Assembly (NCBI GenBank): GCA_031278075.1
Contig: JAITLE010000170.1
Span: forward strand, 1 to 41,733
Reading direction: 5' to 3'
Origin: Bifidobacteriaceae bacterium
GTDB lineage: Bacteria; Actinomycetota; Actinomycetes; Actinomycetales; WQXJ01
Length of the DNA stretch: 41,733 nucleotides
In this document: positions 1 to 7,894 of the stretch, one piece after another
Layout of the letters: each line of letters starts with the position of its first letter
How positions within the stretch are numbered: position 1 is the first letter of the stretch
Translations under genes and position numbers: made by a program
Notes under the pieces: model-generated
The model's input: only the letters and a program-made list of their open reading frames with translations
Databases searched by the model: none
What the model was told of the DNA's origin: nothing

Positions 1-400
1 CCACCGAACCCGTGTACTGATCCGTCTCAGCCACCACCGACACCGGCACACCACCAACCACCGGCGCCACCACCCCACCAACCGTCAACAAACCCACCGT
101 CACGTCAGTCCTCGCGAACGTCGCCCGGATCGTCCCCGAACCAGCTGAATTCACACTCCCCACAGCACCCACCACCTCGAACGCGTCCTCACCAACCCCC
201 ACAAAAGTGAAACCAGGCTTCGCCACCAACGTCACCGTCGCCACATACTCAACCCCAGGAGCGAACCCCCCAGACCCAACCACCGGCGACCACACCACCG
301 AACCCGTGTACTGATCCGTCTCAGCCACCACCGACACCGGCACACCACCAACCACCGGCGCCACAACCCCACCAACCGTCAACAAACCCACCGTCACGTC
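1..400 (-). repeat. 98-residue (294-bp) tandem repeat units of the surface protein
   Basis: One full unit occupies 107-400 and a second begins at 106 and is cut by the window edge. Positions 1-106 and 295-400 match with a single visible mismatch (71 versus 365). Each unit starts with VTVGLLTVGG and includes VAETDQYTGSVVWSP. The near identity at the DNA level suggests recent duplication or gene conversion. Confidence 0.85.
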
Positions 401-2413
401 AGCGACCGTCTCGAATTGCCCATACTGCGCGGGCCCGGCGCTGAAGTCGCTGTTCGCGGCGGATCGAGCGAAAACGTGATACGTGGTCCCGGACGTGAGG
501 TTGTCGAAGGTCGTGGTCGACTGCCAGGAGCCCGATGGGACCGTGTCAGTCGTGGCGATGCCGTATTCGACGTCCTGCCCGGTCGCGGCGGCGATGCTGA
601 CCGGGTTCACCGTGAGACTGGTGGTGGTCCTGGAGTCCAAGGTCACGGCGCCAGCGACGGGCGCCCCTCGGAGGAGGTCCCCGGTGCGACCGCCGTCGAT
701 ATTCACCGTCGCTCCGTCTTCGACGATCACATCGCCCTGGTTGGCGATTGTCGCGCCCGACTCGACGTCGAGTTGACCCCAGATGTCGAGTTCGGCGCCT
801 GCGGCGATGTCCAAGGTGTGTGGGTCGGCGACGATCAGAGTCCAGCCTGGCGGGATCGTCAACGTCCCGCCGACCGGGACGGTGAGGTCAGCCTTGAGCG
901 TGATCGTCTTGCTGTCGGCCGAGATGGTCACATCAGCGCCGTACAGCTGACCGTTCGCGCCGGACGATGTCGCGTTCTTCGCCGAAGTGGCCATGACCAC
1001 CGTTGGACTGACGATGCTCGGCGCCGGGCTGCTTCCAGCGCCGATCCCAGCTCCGACGCCGATCACGGTGCCGCCAGTGATGGTGATCGACCCGCCGCTC
1101 TTCGAACCGCCGATGCTCGGCCATCCCGCCGGGGCGAGGGCCACCACCGCGCCGCCCGTTATGCTGACGGCGCCAGTCACGCCGTTGGCGCCGCCGCCGA
1201 TCGCGGCGGGCGACGAGTAGGTTCCTGATGTGCTGGCTGTGACAAAGCCACCGCTGATGGTGATGACGCCGCCAGAGCCGCCCACGGTGCCGCCGTAACC
1301 GCCACCAATCCCGGCGCCATTTTGGCCAGCGGCGTTGACCGTGCCACCGCTGATCAAGATGACGCCGCCATCCTGCAGGTTTCCGCCGCCGATCCCCGCC
1401 CCGCCGCCGCCGGCGGTGGCGGTCACCACGCCGCCACTGATCGTGATATCACCGCCAGACCCCAGGTAGCTGCTGCTGCTGCTGCCGCCGCCGCCGATCC
1501 CCGTCCCATAGCCACGGCCGGTGGCGGTCACCACGCCGCCACTGATCGTGATCTGACCGCCGGACGCATAGCAGCCGCCCCCTATCCCAGCTCCCGAACT
1601 CCCGCCCCCTGTGGCGGTGACGGCGCCGCCGGTGATTGTGATCGTGCCGCCATCAGCCTGATAGCCGCCGCCGATCCCAGCGCCGCCGCCGCCGGCGCCG
1701 CCGCTTCGCGCGTCGACCACTCCGCCGCTGATCGTGATGTCGCCGCCTTGACCGCTGGCGCCGCCGCCGACGCCGGCGCCGTAGTAGCTGCCGGCGGCGC
1801 TTATCGTGCCACCAGCGATGGTGATGTCGCCGCCGCCTTGATTTGTCCCGCCGCCGATTCCGGCGCCGCTCAGGCCTGTGTCCGTGTTGGTGACGTTGAG
1901 GGCGCCTTCGGCGGAGCCGTCACCTGCGGCGCTAGTGATCTTGATGGTCGATCCGCTCGGGGCGGCCAACGACGCAGACGTTCCCCTTGACATCAACGCG
2001 TTGTCGCCGGAGACCTTGAGTGTGACTGTGGCGCCCGTGATGTCGAAGGCGGGCACATTCATCGTGCCCGTGGTGTCGACGCTCGCGTTCGCTAGTGTCA
2101 CGGTGGCCGTGGCGGAACTCGCCACCACGATCCGGTTGCTGGTGGTCGCCCCGGACACGGTGACGTCGGCGCCGTCCAGGATGGTGAAGACACCCCCGGC
2201 GAGAACCCAATGGTCGCCGGTCTGCGTCGCCGAATCCGACAGGTCGATGGTCGCGCCGTCGCTCAACGCCGGCGCGGCGGCGGGGAGCAGAGTGGTCAGG
2301 CCGGCCGCCACAGCGAGAACCAGGCCGAGATGGCCCGCGACGCGTAGGCCACGTCGCAGCCCAGGCACACCGGATCGTCTGTTGTCATTGTTCCTGCTAT
2401 TGCTTGTCGTCAC
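1..2413 (-). CDS. Large secreted repeat-rich surface protein, partial (C-terminus outside window)
   Basis: An open frame from a GTG at 2413 runs through the window edge (804 codons, no stop). An RBS-like GAGAAGGG lies just upstream. The N-terminus has an Arg-rich stretch followed by a hydrophobic signal segment (VAGHLGLVLAVAAGL) ending near PAAAPA, so export is likely. Next come many Gly-rich units of about 25-35 residues of the form GAGIGGG..GGxITISGGxVTATG (about 1000-1870), as expected for a beta-helix-like stalk. An FN3-like segment follows (about 390-660, with TFDNLTSGTTYHVFARS). Then come 98-residue repeats containing YVATVTLVAKPGFTF, like those of other bacterial adhesin or cell-wall proteins. 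No anchor is visible because the C-terminus is missing. Adhesion or carbohydrate contact is an inference from architecture only. No similar gene lies beside it. Confidence 0.75.
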   Translation of the reverse strand, partial: MTTSNSRNNDNRRSGVPGLRRGLRVAGHLGLVLAVAAGLTTLLPAAAPALSDGATIDLSDSATQTGDHWVLAGGVFTILDGADVTVSGATTSNRIVVASSATATVTLANASVDTTGTMNVPAFDITGATVTLKVSGDNALMSRGTSASLAAPSGSTIKITSAAGDGSAEGALNVTNTDTGLSGAGIGGGTNQGGGDITIAGGTISAAGSYYGAGVGGGASGQGGDITISGGVVDARSGGAGGGGAGIGGGYQADGGTITITGGAVTATGGGSSGAGIGGGCYASGGQITISGGVVTATGRGYGTGIGGGGSSSSSYLGSGGDITISGGVVTATAGGGGAGIGGGNLQDGGVILISGGTVNAAGQNGAGIGGGYGGTVGGSGGVITISGGFVTASTSGTYSSPAAIGGGANGVTGAVSITGGAVVALAPAGWPSIGGSKSGGSITITGGTVIGVGAGIGAGSSPAPSIVSPTVVMATSAKNATSSGANGQLYGADVTISADSKTITLKADLTVPVGGTLTIPPGWTLIVADPHTLDIAAGAELDIWGQLDVESGATIANQGDVIVEDGATVNIDGGRTGDLLRGAPVAGAVTLDSRTTTSLTVNPVSIAAATGQDVEYGIATTDTVPSGSWQSTTTFDNLTSGTTYHVFARSAANSDFSAGPAQYGQFETVADVTVGLLTVGGVVAPVVGGVPVSVVAETDQYTGSVVWSPVVGSGGFAPGVEYVATVTLVAKPGFTFVGVGEDAFEVVGAVGSVNSAGSGTIRATFARTDVTVGLLTVGGVVAPVVGGVPVSVVAETDQYTGSV
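1000..1870 (-). repeat. Degenerate Gly-rich GIGGG/ITISGG repeats
   Basis: On the minus strand the translation repeats the pattern GAGIGGG, a short variable linker, GGxITISGGxV, then TATGG, at roughly 80-100 bp spacing (for example near 1300, 1430, 1530, 1640, 1730 and 1820). Copies are diverged, unlike the 98-residue units. Regular spacing of short beta-strand-forming stretches fits a solenoid. Confidence 0.75.
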
Positions 2414-2535
2414 GGTTGGCCCTTCTCTCTATAGACGCCGAACCATGCGTTGGCGCCGCGGCAAATCGGGTTCGAGAATTGTCGACAACCATTATCTCAC
2501 TGTCCAGAGCCCACAAAGTGGAAGGCCCGGGCCGG
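2414..2535 (-). promoter_or_regulatory. Promoter/5' leader region of the surface protein gene
   Basis: This gene-free stretch lies between the surface protein start and the stop of the serine dehydratase. It contains a 10-bp perfect palindrome TTGTCGACAA at 2479-2488 and a GATAAT hexamer on the minus strand (2491-2496). A -35 box is not obvious. It could be an operator plus -10 region; this is inference from sequence only. Confidence 0.3.
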
Positions 2536-3858
2536 TCAACACTCCACGACGTTGAGCGCCAACCCACCCGTCGCGGTCTCCTTGTACTTGCCTGACATGT
2601 CCGCGCCGACCTGCCTCATGGTCTCGATCGCCGCGTCCAACGAGACCACATGGGCGCCGTCGCCGAGCAGCGCGGTGCGCGCCGCCCGGACCGCTGTGGC
2701 GGCGGCGATCGAGTTCCGCTCAATACACGGGATCTGCACCAGACCGTCGATCGGGTCGCAGGTCAGGCCCAAGTGGTGTTCGATCGCGATCTCGGCGGCG
2801 TTCTCCACCTGGGCGGGCGTCCCGCCCAGCAGCTCGGCCAGGCCCGCCGCCGCCATCGCCGCCGCGGTCCCGACCTCGCCCTGGCAGCCCACCTCGGCTC
2901 CGGAGATCGACGCGTTCGCCTTGCACAGCGACCCGACCGCGCCTGCCGTCAGCAGGTATTCGCGCAGCCGGCGCGCGTCGGCGCCCCGCGTGAACCGCAG
3001 GTAGTACTCGCCCACCGCCGGCACGATGCCGGCCGCACCGTTCGTCGGCGCCGTCACCACACGCTCGCCCGCGGCGTTCTGCTCGCTCACCGCCATCGCG
3101 AAGGCCTGCAACCAGTCCAGGGCGTCCTCACCGCCGAGCGGCGCGGTCTCGAGGCGCCGCCGCAAGGCGCCGGCGCGACGCGCCACCCTGAGGCGCCCCG
3201 GCAAGGTTCCTTCGGCGGCGAGCCCCGCCGCCACGCACTCCGCCATGACCCGCCAGACCTCGTCGAGATGGGCCGAAGCGGGTTGGCCGGCCGCCAGCGC
3301 GCGCTCGTTGGCCAAGGCGATCCGGCTGACCGGCCAGCCCGTCGCCCGGCACGATTCGAGCAGCTGCGCGGCGTTCGCGAACGGGAAAGGGAGGCTCGGC
3401 GCCGGGGGCGAGCAGACGGCGTCGTCCACCACGAAGCCGCCCCCGACGGAATAGTAGGTGCGCTGGAGGCCGCCGGCCCGGAACGTGAGGGCGTTGGGGT
3501 GGCGGGCGAGGCGTTCCGCGGGCTCCAGCCGGAGCGCCACCGCCCAGGGCCGCCCCCCGATCACGACCGACCAGACACCGACCGCCGCCGCGAGGCTCCG
3601 GACGGCGGCTGGGTCGCAGGTGTCGGGCGCGAGGCCGGCAAGCCCCGCCACGACCGCGGCCGGCGTGCCGTGCCCGGCGCCCGTCGCGCCCAGGGCGCCG
3701 TGGAGCGTCACCTCGATCAGGTCGCCGAACTCGGGCGGCGCGCCAGCGACGGCCGCCTCGGCCAGCGACGCCGCGAACATGCGCCCGGCCCGCATCGGAC
3801 CCACCGTATGCGACGCGGACGGACCGATCCCGATGCTGAACAGCTCGCGCACCGACAC
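2536..3858 (-). CDS. sdaA: L-serine dehydratase (L-serine ammonia-lyase), single-chain iron-sulfur type
   Basis: Converts L-serine to pyruvate and ammonia using a [4Fe-4S] cluster. The 440-residue product has the family N-terminus (LFSIGIGPSASHTVGPMRAG) and the catalytic C-domain with SLCKANASISGAEVGCQGEVG and GLTCDPIDGLVQIPCIERN, which supply the three cluster cysteines. It ends in GGLALNVVEC; the terminal Cys matches the 'tail-in-mouth' ligand known in this family. The GTG at 3858 aligns with the usual family start; an in-frame GTG at 3918 would add 20 Pro/Gly-rich residues with no family match. It is transcribed away from the response regulator at 4010, and the 151-bp gap between them holds both promoters. 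Length is close to the usual ~455 residues. Confidence 0.93.
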   Translation of the reverse strand: MSVRELFSIGIGPSASHTVGPMRAGRMFAASLAEAAVAGAPPEFGDLIEVTLHGALGATGAGHGTPAAVVAGLAGLAPDTCDPAAVRSLAAAVGVWSVVIGGRPWAVALRLEPAERLARHPNALTFRAGGLQRTYYSVGGGFVVDDAVCSPPAPSLPFPFANAAQLLESCRATGWPVSRIALANERALAAGQPASAHLDEVWRVMAECVAAGLAAEGTLPGRLRVARRAGALRRRLETAPLGGEDALDWLQAFAMAVSEQNAAGERVVTAPTNGAAGIVPAVGEYYLRFTRGADARRLREYLLTAGAVGSLCKANASISGAEVGCQGEVGTAAAMAAAGLAELLGGTPAQVENAAEIAIEHHLGLTCDPIDGLVQIPCIERNSIAAATAVRAARTALLGDGAHVVSLDAAIETMRQVGADMSGKYKETATGGLALNVVEC

Positions 3859-4009
3859 ATAGGCTGGCCGCGCCCCGCCGGCGGGCGGCGGGCGGCCAGA
3901 GCCGACGGGGGCGGTCACGGTCCCATGGTCCACCGGGCGGCGTGGCCTTTCAAGTCGCCCGGCCGCCCGGCCGCATCTAACGCGGTCGGCATCGTGCGAG
4001 ACTGGTTGC

Positions 4010-4879
4010 ATGAGCGCTCCGCTGATACTTGTCGTCGAGGACGAGCCGACCATCGCGAACGCGATAACGCGGCGGCTGTTGGCCGAGGGGTACCGCGCGC
4101 AAACGGTGGCGGACGGCGTCGAGGCCGTCGCCAAGGCCAAGGACCTCCAGCCTGATCTGTTGGTGCTGGACGTGATGCTGCCCGGCGTGGACGGACTGGA
4201 AGTGTGCCGACGGGTCCAAGCGAACCGGCCGGTGCCGGTCTTGATGTTGACCGCCCGCGACGACGAGACCGACAAGCTGGTCGGCCTTGGCGTGGGCGCC
4301 GACGATTACATGACGAAGCCGTTCTCCATGCGTGAGCTGTTGGCCCGGATAAAGGCGCTGCTCAGGCGGGTGGAGCGGGCCAAGCAGTTGGGCGAGGCGG
4401 AGCCGGACGCGACGCCGATCCATGTCGCCGACCTGGTGATCGACCGGGCGGCACGGCGTGTCACCCGCGCCGGCGAACAGGTCCACCTGACGCCGACAGA
4501 ATTCGACCTGTTGGTCTTCCTGGCGACATCGCCGGGGACGGTGCTGACCCGCGAGAAGCTGTTGGAGCACGTTTGGGATTGGGTGGACGCCGCGGGCACC
4601 AGGACCGTCGACTCGCACATCAAAGCGGTCCGCCGCAAGCTGGGCGCCGACCTGATTCGCACGGTGCACGGGGTCGGCTACGCGTTCGAGCCAGCGGACG
4701 ATCCCGACCCGCCGGGTCCCGCTCCGGCCCCCCCGTCCGCGGACGCCGCGGCGGGCGTGGCCGAGCCGGCTGAGCCGGCCGAGCCGGCCGAGCCGGCCGA
4801 GGAGCCCCCGGCTAAGAGCAGCCGGACCAGGGGCAAGGCCCGCCGCGAAGCCCGCAACGGCCGGGCCGGGCGCGGTTGA
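4010..4879 (+). CDS. OmpR/PhoB-family response regulator with AEP-rich tail
   Basis: DNA-binding half of a two-component system. The receiver domain (about 1-120) shows the acidic pair E10-D11, phospho-acceptor D54 in LLVLDVMLPG, and the conserved Lys in MTKPFS. A winged-helix trans-activation C domain follows (about 135-230; LTPTEFDLLVFLATSPGTVLTREKLLEHVW, RTVDSHIKAVRRKLG, IRTVHGVGYAF, read as separate motifs). About 55 extra C-terminal residues are Pro/Ala/Glu-rich, encoded by tandem 9-bp repeats, and end with a basic stretch (SRTRGKARREARNGRAGRG). The kinase gene starts 7 bp downstream. The 6-nt-spaced -10 box before the ATG is weak (GAGACT at 3998-4003). The target genes are unknown; the ABC transporter downstream is a plausible one. 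Confidence 0.9.
   Translation: MSAPLILVVEDEPTIANAITRRLLAEGYRAQTVADGVEAVAKAKDLQPDLLVLDVMLPGVDGLEVCRRVQANRPVPVLMLTARDDETDKLVGLGVGADDYMTKPFSMRELLARIKALLRRVERAKQLGEAEPDATPIHVADLVIDRAARRVTRAGEQVHLTPTEFDLLVFLATSPGTVLTREKLLEHVWDWVDAAGTRTVDSHIKAVRRKLGADLIRTVHGVGYAFEPADDPDPPGPAPAPPSADAAAGVAEPAEPAEPAEPAEEPPAKSSRTRGKARREARNGRAGRG
4763..4801 (+). repeat. Tandem 9-bp repeats encoding AEP units
   Basis: Four consecutive copies of GAGCCGGCY plus a partial fifth encode Glu-Pro-Ala repeats in the tail of the response regulator. Such a tract can change length by slippage in whole-codon steps. Confidence 0.85.
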
Positions 4880-4886
4880 GACGACC

Positions 4887-5948
4887 ATGGCGAAGCCGCC
4901 TAGGTCCATGCCGGCCGTCTCGCGGCCGCTAGACGCTCTGGGCTCGATCAAGATCAAGATCGGGCTGCTGGTCACATCAGCGGTGGTGGCGGCGGTGGGA
5001 ATGACCTGGATCGGGCTGCGCAACGAGATGGGGCCGACCCGCACCATGCCCCTCGCGCTCCTCGCCGGCTTGGTGGTGACGCAGATCTTGGCTCACGGCA
5101 TGACCAGCCCGCTGCGCGAGATGACGGACGCGGCCCAGGCCATGGCCAAGGGCGACTACTCGAAGCATGTGTCGATCTCGTCCCGCGACGAGGTGGGCGA
5201 ACTCGCCCGCGCCTTCACCCTCATGGCGAAGGACTTGGCGCAGGCGGACGCGCTGCGCCGCGAGATGATCGCGAACGTCTCCCACGAGTTGCGCACCCCC
5301 GTCGCCGCCCTCCAGGCCGAACTCGAGAACATGGTCGACGGCGTCACCGCCCCCGATGCGGACACCCTGGATCTCCTCCTGACCCAGACCAAACGGCTCG
5401 GCCGGTTGGTCACGGACATGTTGGATCTGTCTCGCCTCGACGCCGACGTGGTGCAGCTCCACCTCGCCGACGTGGAGGTGGAGACCTTCCTGGACGATGC
5501 CGTCGCCGCCGCCCGCCTCGTCGCCTCGTCCGCGGGCAAGCGCGTCGCGTTCGTCGTGGACGCCCAGCCCCGGACGTTGCACATGACCGCTGACGTGGAA
5601 CGCCTGCACCAGGTGGCCGCGAACCTGTTGTCGAACGCGATCCGGCACTCGCCGGACGGGGGCATCATCACGATCTCGGCGGCGAGCGTGGGCAAATGGA
5701 TCCAGCTCGATTTCAAGGACCAGGGGCCGGGGATCGCCCCTGAGGAACGGGAACGGATCTTCGAGCGGTTCGAGCGCGGCAAGGTGGGCGAGGCCGAGGG
5801 CCGGGCGAGCACCGGCGGGACCGGATTGGGACTCGCGATCGCCCGGTGGGCGGTTCGCCTCCACGCGGGCTCGTTGACGGCGGTCCCAGCTGAGACCGGC
5901 GCCGACTTCCGGGTGCGTCTGCCGCGGGCGCCGGCGCCGCGCGCCTGA
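4887..5948 (+). CDS. Membrane sensor histidine kinase (HAMP-HisKA-HATPase)
   Basis: Partner of the regulator just upstream. Two closely spaced transmembrane helices (about residues 22-44 and 53-70) leave only a ~9-residue external loop, so a large extracytoplasmic sensor is absent and the signal probably comes from the membrane or a partner protein. A HAMP domain follows (about 70-122, SPLREMTDAAQAMAKGDY). HisKA has the phospho-accepting H133 in NVSHELRTPVAAL. The ATPase domain has the N box (NLLSNAIRHSPDG), the D-x-G-x-G box (DQGPGIAPEERERIFERF) and GGTGLGLAIA. Short loops between two helices are typical of intramembrane-sensing kinases, which often pair with ABC exporters such as the one downstream. 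That functional link is inference. Confidence 0.9.
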   Translation: MAKPPRSMPAVSRPLDALGSIKIKIGLLVTSAVVAAVGMTWIGLRNEMGPTRTMPLALLAGLVVTQILAHGMTSPLREMTDAAQAMAKGDYSKHVSISSRDEVGELARAFTLMAKDLAQADALRREMIANVSHELRTPVAALQAELENMVDGVTAPDADTLDLLLTQTKRLGRLVTDMLDLSRLDADVVQLHLADVEVETFLDDAVAAARLVASSAGKRVAFVVDAQPRTLHMTADVERLHQVAANLLSNAIRHSPDGGIITISAASVGKWIQLDFKDQGPGIAPEERERIFERFERGKVGEAEGRASTGGTGLGLAIARWAVRLHAGSLTAVPAETGADFRVRLPRAPAPRA

Positions 5949-5987
5949 CCGCCGGCGGGCGGGCGGGGCCGGGTCCGGCCGCTGCGC

Positions 5988-5993
5988 TAGGCT
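5988..5993 (+). promoter_or_regulatory. Leaderless -10 box (TAGGCT) for the ABC transporter
   Basis: TAGGCT followed by exactly 6 nt (ggacca) and then the ATG at 6000. There is no Shine-Dalgarno sequence. The geometry matches actinobacterial leaderless promoters, in which transcription starts at the initiation codon. Confidence 0.6.
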
Positions 5994-5999
5994 GGACCA

Positions 6000-6890
6000 A
6001 TGATCCAGGTCAGGGCGCTGTCAAAGCGGTTTGGGCAGGTCAACGCGGTGATCGACCTGAGTTTCACGGCCCGGGACGGACGGGTCACAGCCTTCTTGGG
6101 CCCGAACGGCTCCGGCAAGACCACCACCCTCAGGGCGGCGTTGGGTCTGCTCAAACCCACGGCCGGGGATGTGCTCTTCGACGGGCGCCACTATCAAGAC
6201 ATCAGGCGACCCGCGAGGCAGATCGGCGCGTCCTTGGAGGCCTCGTCGTTCCATCCGGGCCGGACCGCGCTGGACCACCTGCTGACGTTGGCGCCCGGGG
6301 CCGCAGTGGCGGAGGAACGCTGCCGCGAGGTGCTGGATCTGGTTGGCCTGGCGGGTCAGGCGAACCGCCGGGTCGGGGGGTACTCGATGGGCATGCGGGG
6401 ACGGCTGGGGATCGCCGCGGCCCTGCTCGGCGACCCGGGCACACTCCTCCTCGACGAGCCCACCAACGGCTTGGACCCGGAGGGCATCAGCTGGATGCGC
6501 AACCTGATCCGGGCGATGGCGGCGCAGGGGCGCACCGTCTTGATCTCATCCCACCTGCTCGGCGAGGTGGAGCGCACCGTCGACGACGTCGTGATCATCG
6601 CCCGCGGCCAGTTGGTCCACGCCTCGCCCATCGCCGACTTGGAACGCTTCGGCGCCCCGACCGCGGTTGTCGCGGCCACCGACCCGCCGGCGTTGGCCGC
6701 CTTGGTGGCGCGCGCGGGCTGGGACGCCCAATGGGGGGCGGACGGGTCGGCGCTGATCCGCGGGGTCACGCCGGTCGGCATCGGACAGGCGGCGTTCGAC
6801 GCGGGTCTCGTCTTGACGCAACTGGCCAGCCAGAAGCCTGGCCTGGAACAAGCCTTCTTCCGCCTGACTGAGGGCGGTGGCCTTCAATGA
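6000..6890 (+). CDS. ABC transporter ATP-binding protein (ABC-2 exporter type)
   Basis: Energises export together with the permease encoded next. The 296 residues contain Walker A GPNGSGKTT (about 34-42), an ABC signature variant GYSMGMRGRLGIA (about 127-139), Walker B LLLDEPTNGLDPEG (about 149-162) and the H-loop region ILISSHLLGEVE, written here as VLISSHLLGEVE. The C-terminal ~80 residues match the accessory domain of bacitracin/antibiotic-type exporters. The gene has its own leaderless-type promoter but lies 51 bp after the kinase gene. Its stop overlaps the permease start by 4 bp (ATGA), so the two are translationally coupled. The substrate cannot be read from sequence; a peptide or antimicrobial is a guess from similar sensor-exporter loci. 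Confidence 0.9.
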   Translation: MIQVRALSKRFGQVNAVIDLSFTARDGRVTAFLGPNGSGKTTTLRAALGLLKPTAGDVLFDGRHYQDIRRPARQIGASLEASSFHPGRTALDHLLTLAPGAAVAEERCREVLDLVGLAGQANRRVGGYSMGMRGRLGIAAALLGDPGTLLLDEPTNGLDPEGISWMRNLIRAMAAQGRTVLISSHLLGEVERTVDDVVIIARGQLVHASPIADLERFGAPTAVVAATDPPALAALVARAGWDAQWGADGSALIRGVTPVGIGQAAFDAGLVLTQLASQKPGLEQAFFRLTEGGGLQ

Positions 6891-7714
6891 GGGCGGCGGT
6901 TCGCTCCGAGTTGCGGAAACTGTTCTCCACGAGGCTGTGGTGGGTGCTCGCGCTGAGCGGCGGCGCCTATTTGGCGATCATGGGAGTGGCGATGGCGTTC
7001 GTCTTCTCGTTCGAGGCCGCGGCCAACGACTCGGCCGATCTGGGCTTCAACATCTCGGCCACGTCTCGGGGACGGCCTGACCCGGCGCTGTTGACTTATT
7101 CGATAGCAGGCTCGATGGCTTATGTGTTCCCGCTGTTGATCGGCACTTTGTCGGTCACCCAGGAGTTCCGGCACAGGACGATCACGGGGACCTTCACCGC
7201 TGAGCCGCGCCGCCACGTGGTGTTGTGCGCGAAGATGCTCGCCTCCCTGCCGATGGGGCTGGTGATGGGGGCGGCCTGCGTCGCCGCGCTCGTGTCGCCG
7301 GCGGCGCTGGTGTTCGCTGGCCAGGGCGTGCCGAACGGGCTCGGCAGCGCAGAGACCTGGGCGTTCCTGGGGCGCGCGCTGCTCGACTTCACGGTGTGGG
7401 CTGGTGTCGGGGTGGGCGTGGGCGCGTTGTTGCGCAACCAGGTCGCGGCGATCGTGGTGGTGCTCGCGGTGACGCAGTTCGTGGAGCCGGTGCTCCGGAT
7501 GCTCGGCGCGATGCTCGACGGCTGGAGTTGGACCAGGTTCCTGCCGGGGGCCGCCGGCGACGCCATCCAGGGCGTGAGCGTCTACGACGCGATGGCGGAC
7601 ATCAACTCCGCCGAGCCGATGGGCTTCGGTTGGGCCGCGCTGGTGCTCGCGGCGTGGGGGGTGGGTTTCGCCGCGATCGCTTATGCCACGACCTGGCGGC
7701 GGGACGTGTCGTAG
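6887..7714 (+). CDS. ABC-2 type transporter permease
   Basis: Integral membrane partner of the ATPase. The 275 residues start SELRKLFSTRLWWVLALSGG, the usual opening of ABC-2 permeases. About six hydrophobic segments follow (near residues 17-40, 65-85, 112-138, 160-182, 185-205 and 240-262), with a long first external loop (about 42-65). The ATG overlaps the upstream TGA by 4 bp. It ends at TAG 7712-7714; the next gene has its own promoter. No substrate-determining feature is visible. Confidence 0.85.
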   Translation: MRAAVRSELRKLFSTRLWWVLALSGGAYLAIMGVAMAFVFSFEAAANDSADLGFNISATSRGRPDPALLTYSIAGSMAYVFPLLIGTLSVTQEFRHRTITGTFTAEPRRHVVLCAKMLASLPMGLVMGAACVAALVSPAALVFAGQGVPNGLGSAETWAFLGRALLDFTVWAGVGVGVGALLRNQVAAIVVVLAVTQFVEPVLRMLGAMLDGWSWTRFLPGAAGDAIQGVSVYDAMADINSAEPMGFGWAALVLAAWGVGFAAIAYATTWRRDVS

Positions 7715-7894
7715 CCGGGCGCAGGACTTAAGTCATTCGCGCTGGTCAACCGGCCAGTCTCGGTTAGGTTTCGGCGGGCGCCGCGGCTAGCATCTAACTG
7801 TGTTCCGAGACGCAGACGGAACGGCCCCTGCGGTCGGGGGGCGAACCCTGCCCGTTCGTTTACCCAGCCTTGAATCAAGAAAGGCCATCCTTCA
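7715..7894 (+). promoter_or_regulatory. kgd promoter and 5' leader
   Basis: This 180-bp gene-free region contains a TAGCAT -10-like box at 7788-7793. A GAAAGG ribosome-binding site (7879-7884 region) stands about 11 nt before the GTG at 7895, so unlike several neighbours kgd has a conventional leader. No clear hairpin or riboswitch was recognised. Confidence 0.35.

Noticed and set aside
4..400. CRISPR-like array from repeated CCACC-rich sequence
   Set aside because: The period is 294 bp, in frame with the long minus-strand coding region, and there are no short direct repeats with unique spacers.
416..2595. Several plus-strand ORFs opposite the surface protein
   Set aside because: They run through Gly-rich repeats of the minus-strand gene and give low-complexity Pro/Ala/Asp-rich translations with no starts or family signals.
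2650..4155. A 501-codon plus-strand ORF opposite the serine dehydratase
   Set aside because: Arg/Gly-rich antisense translation of a well-recognised enzyme; it also overlaps the response regulator start.
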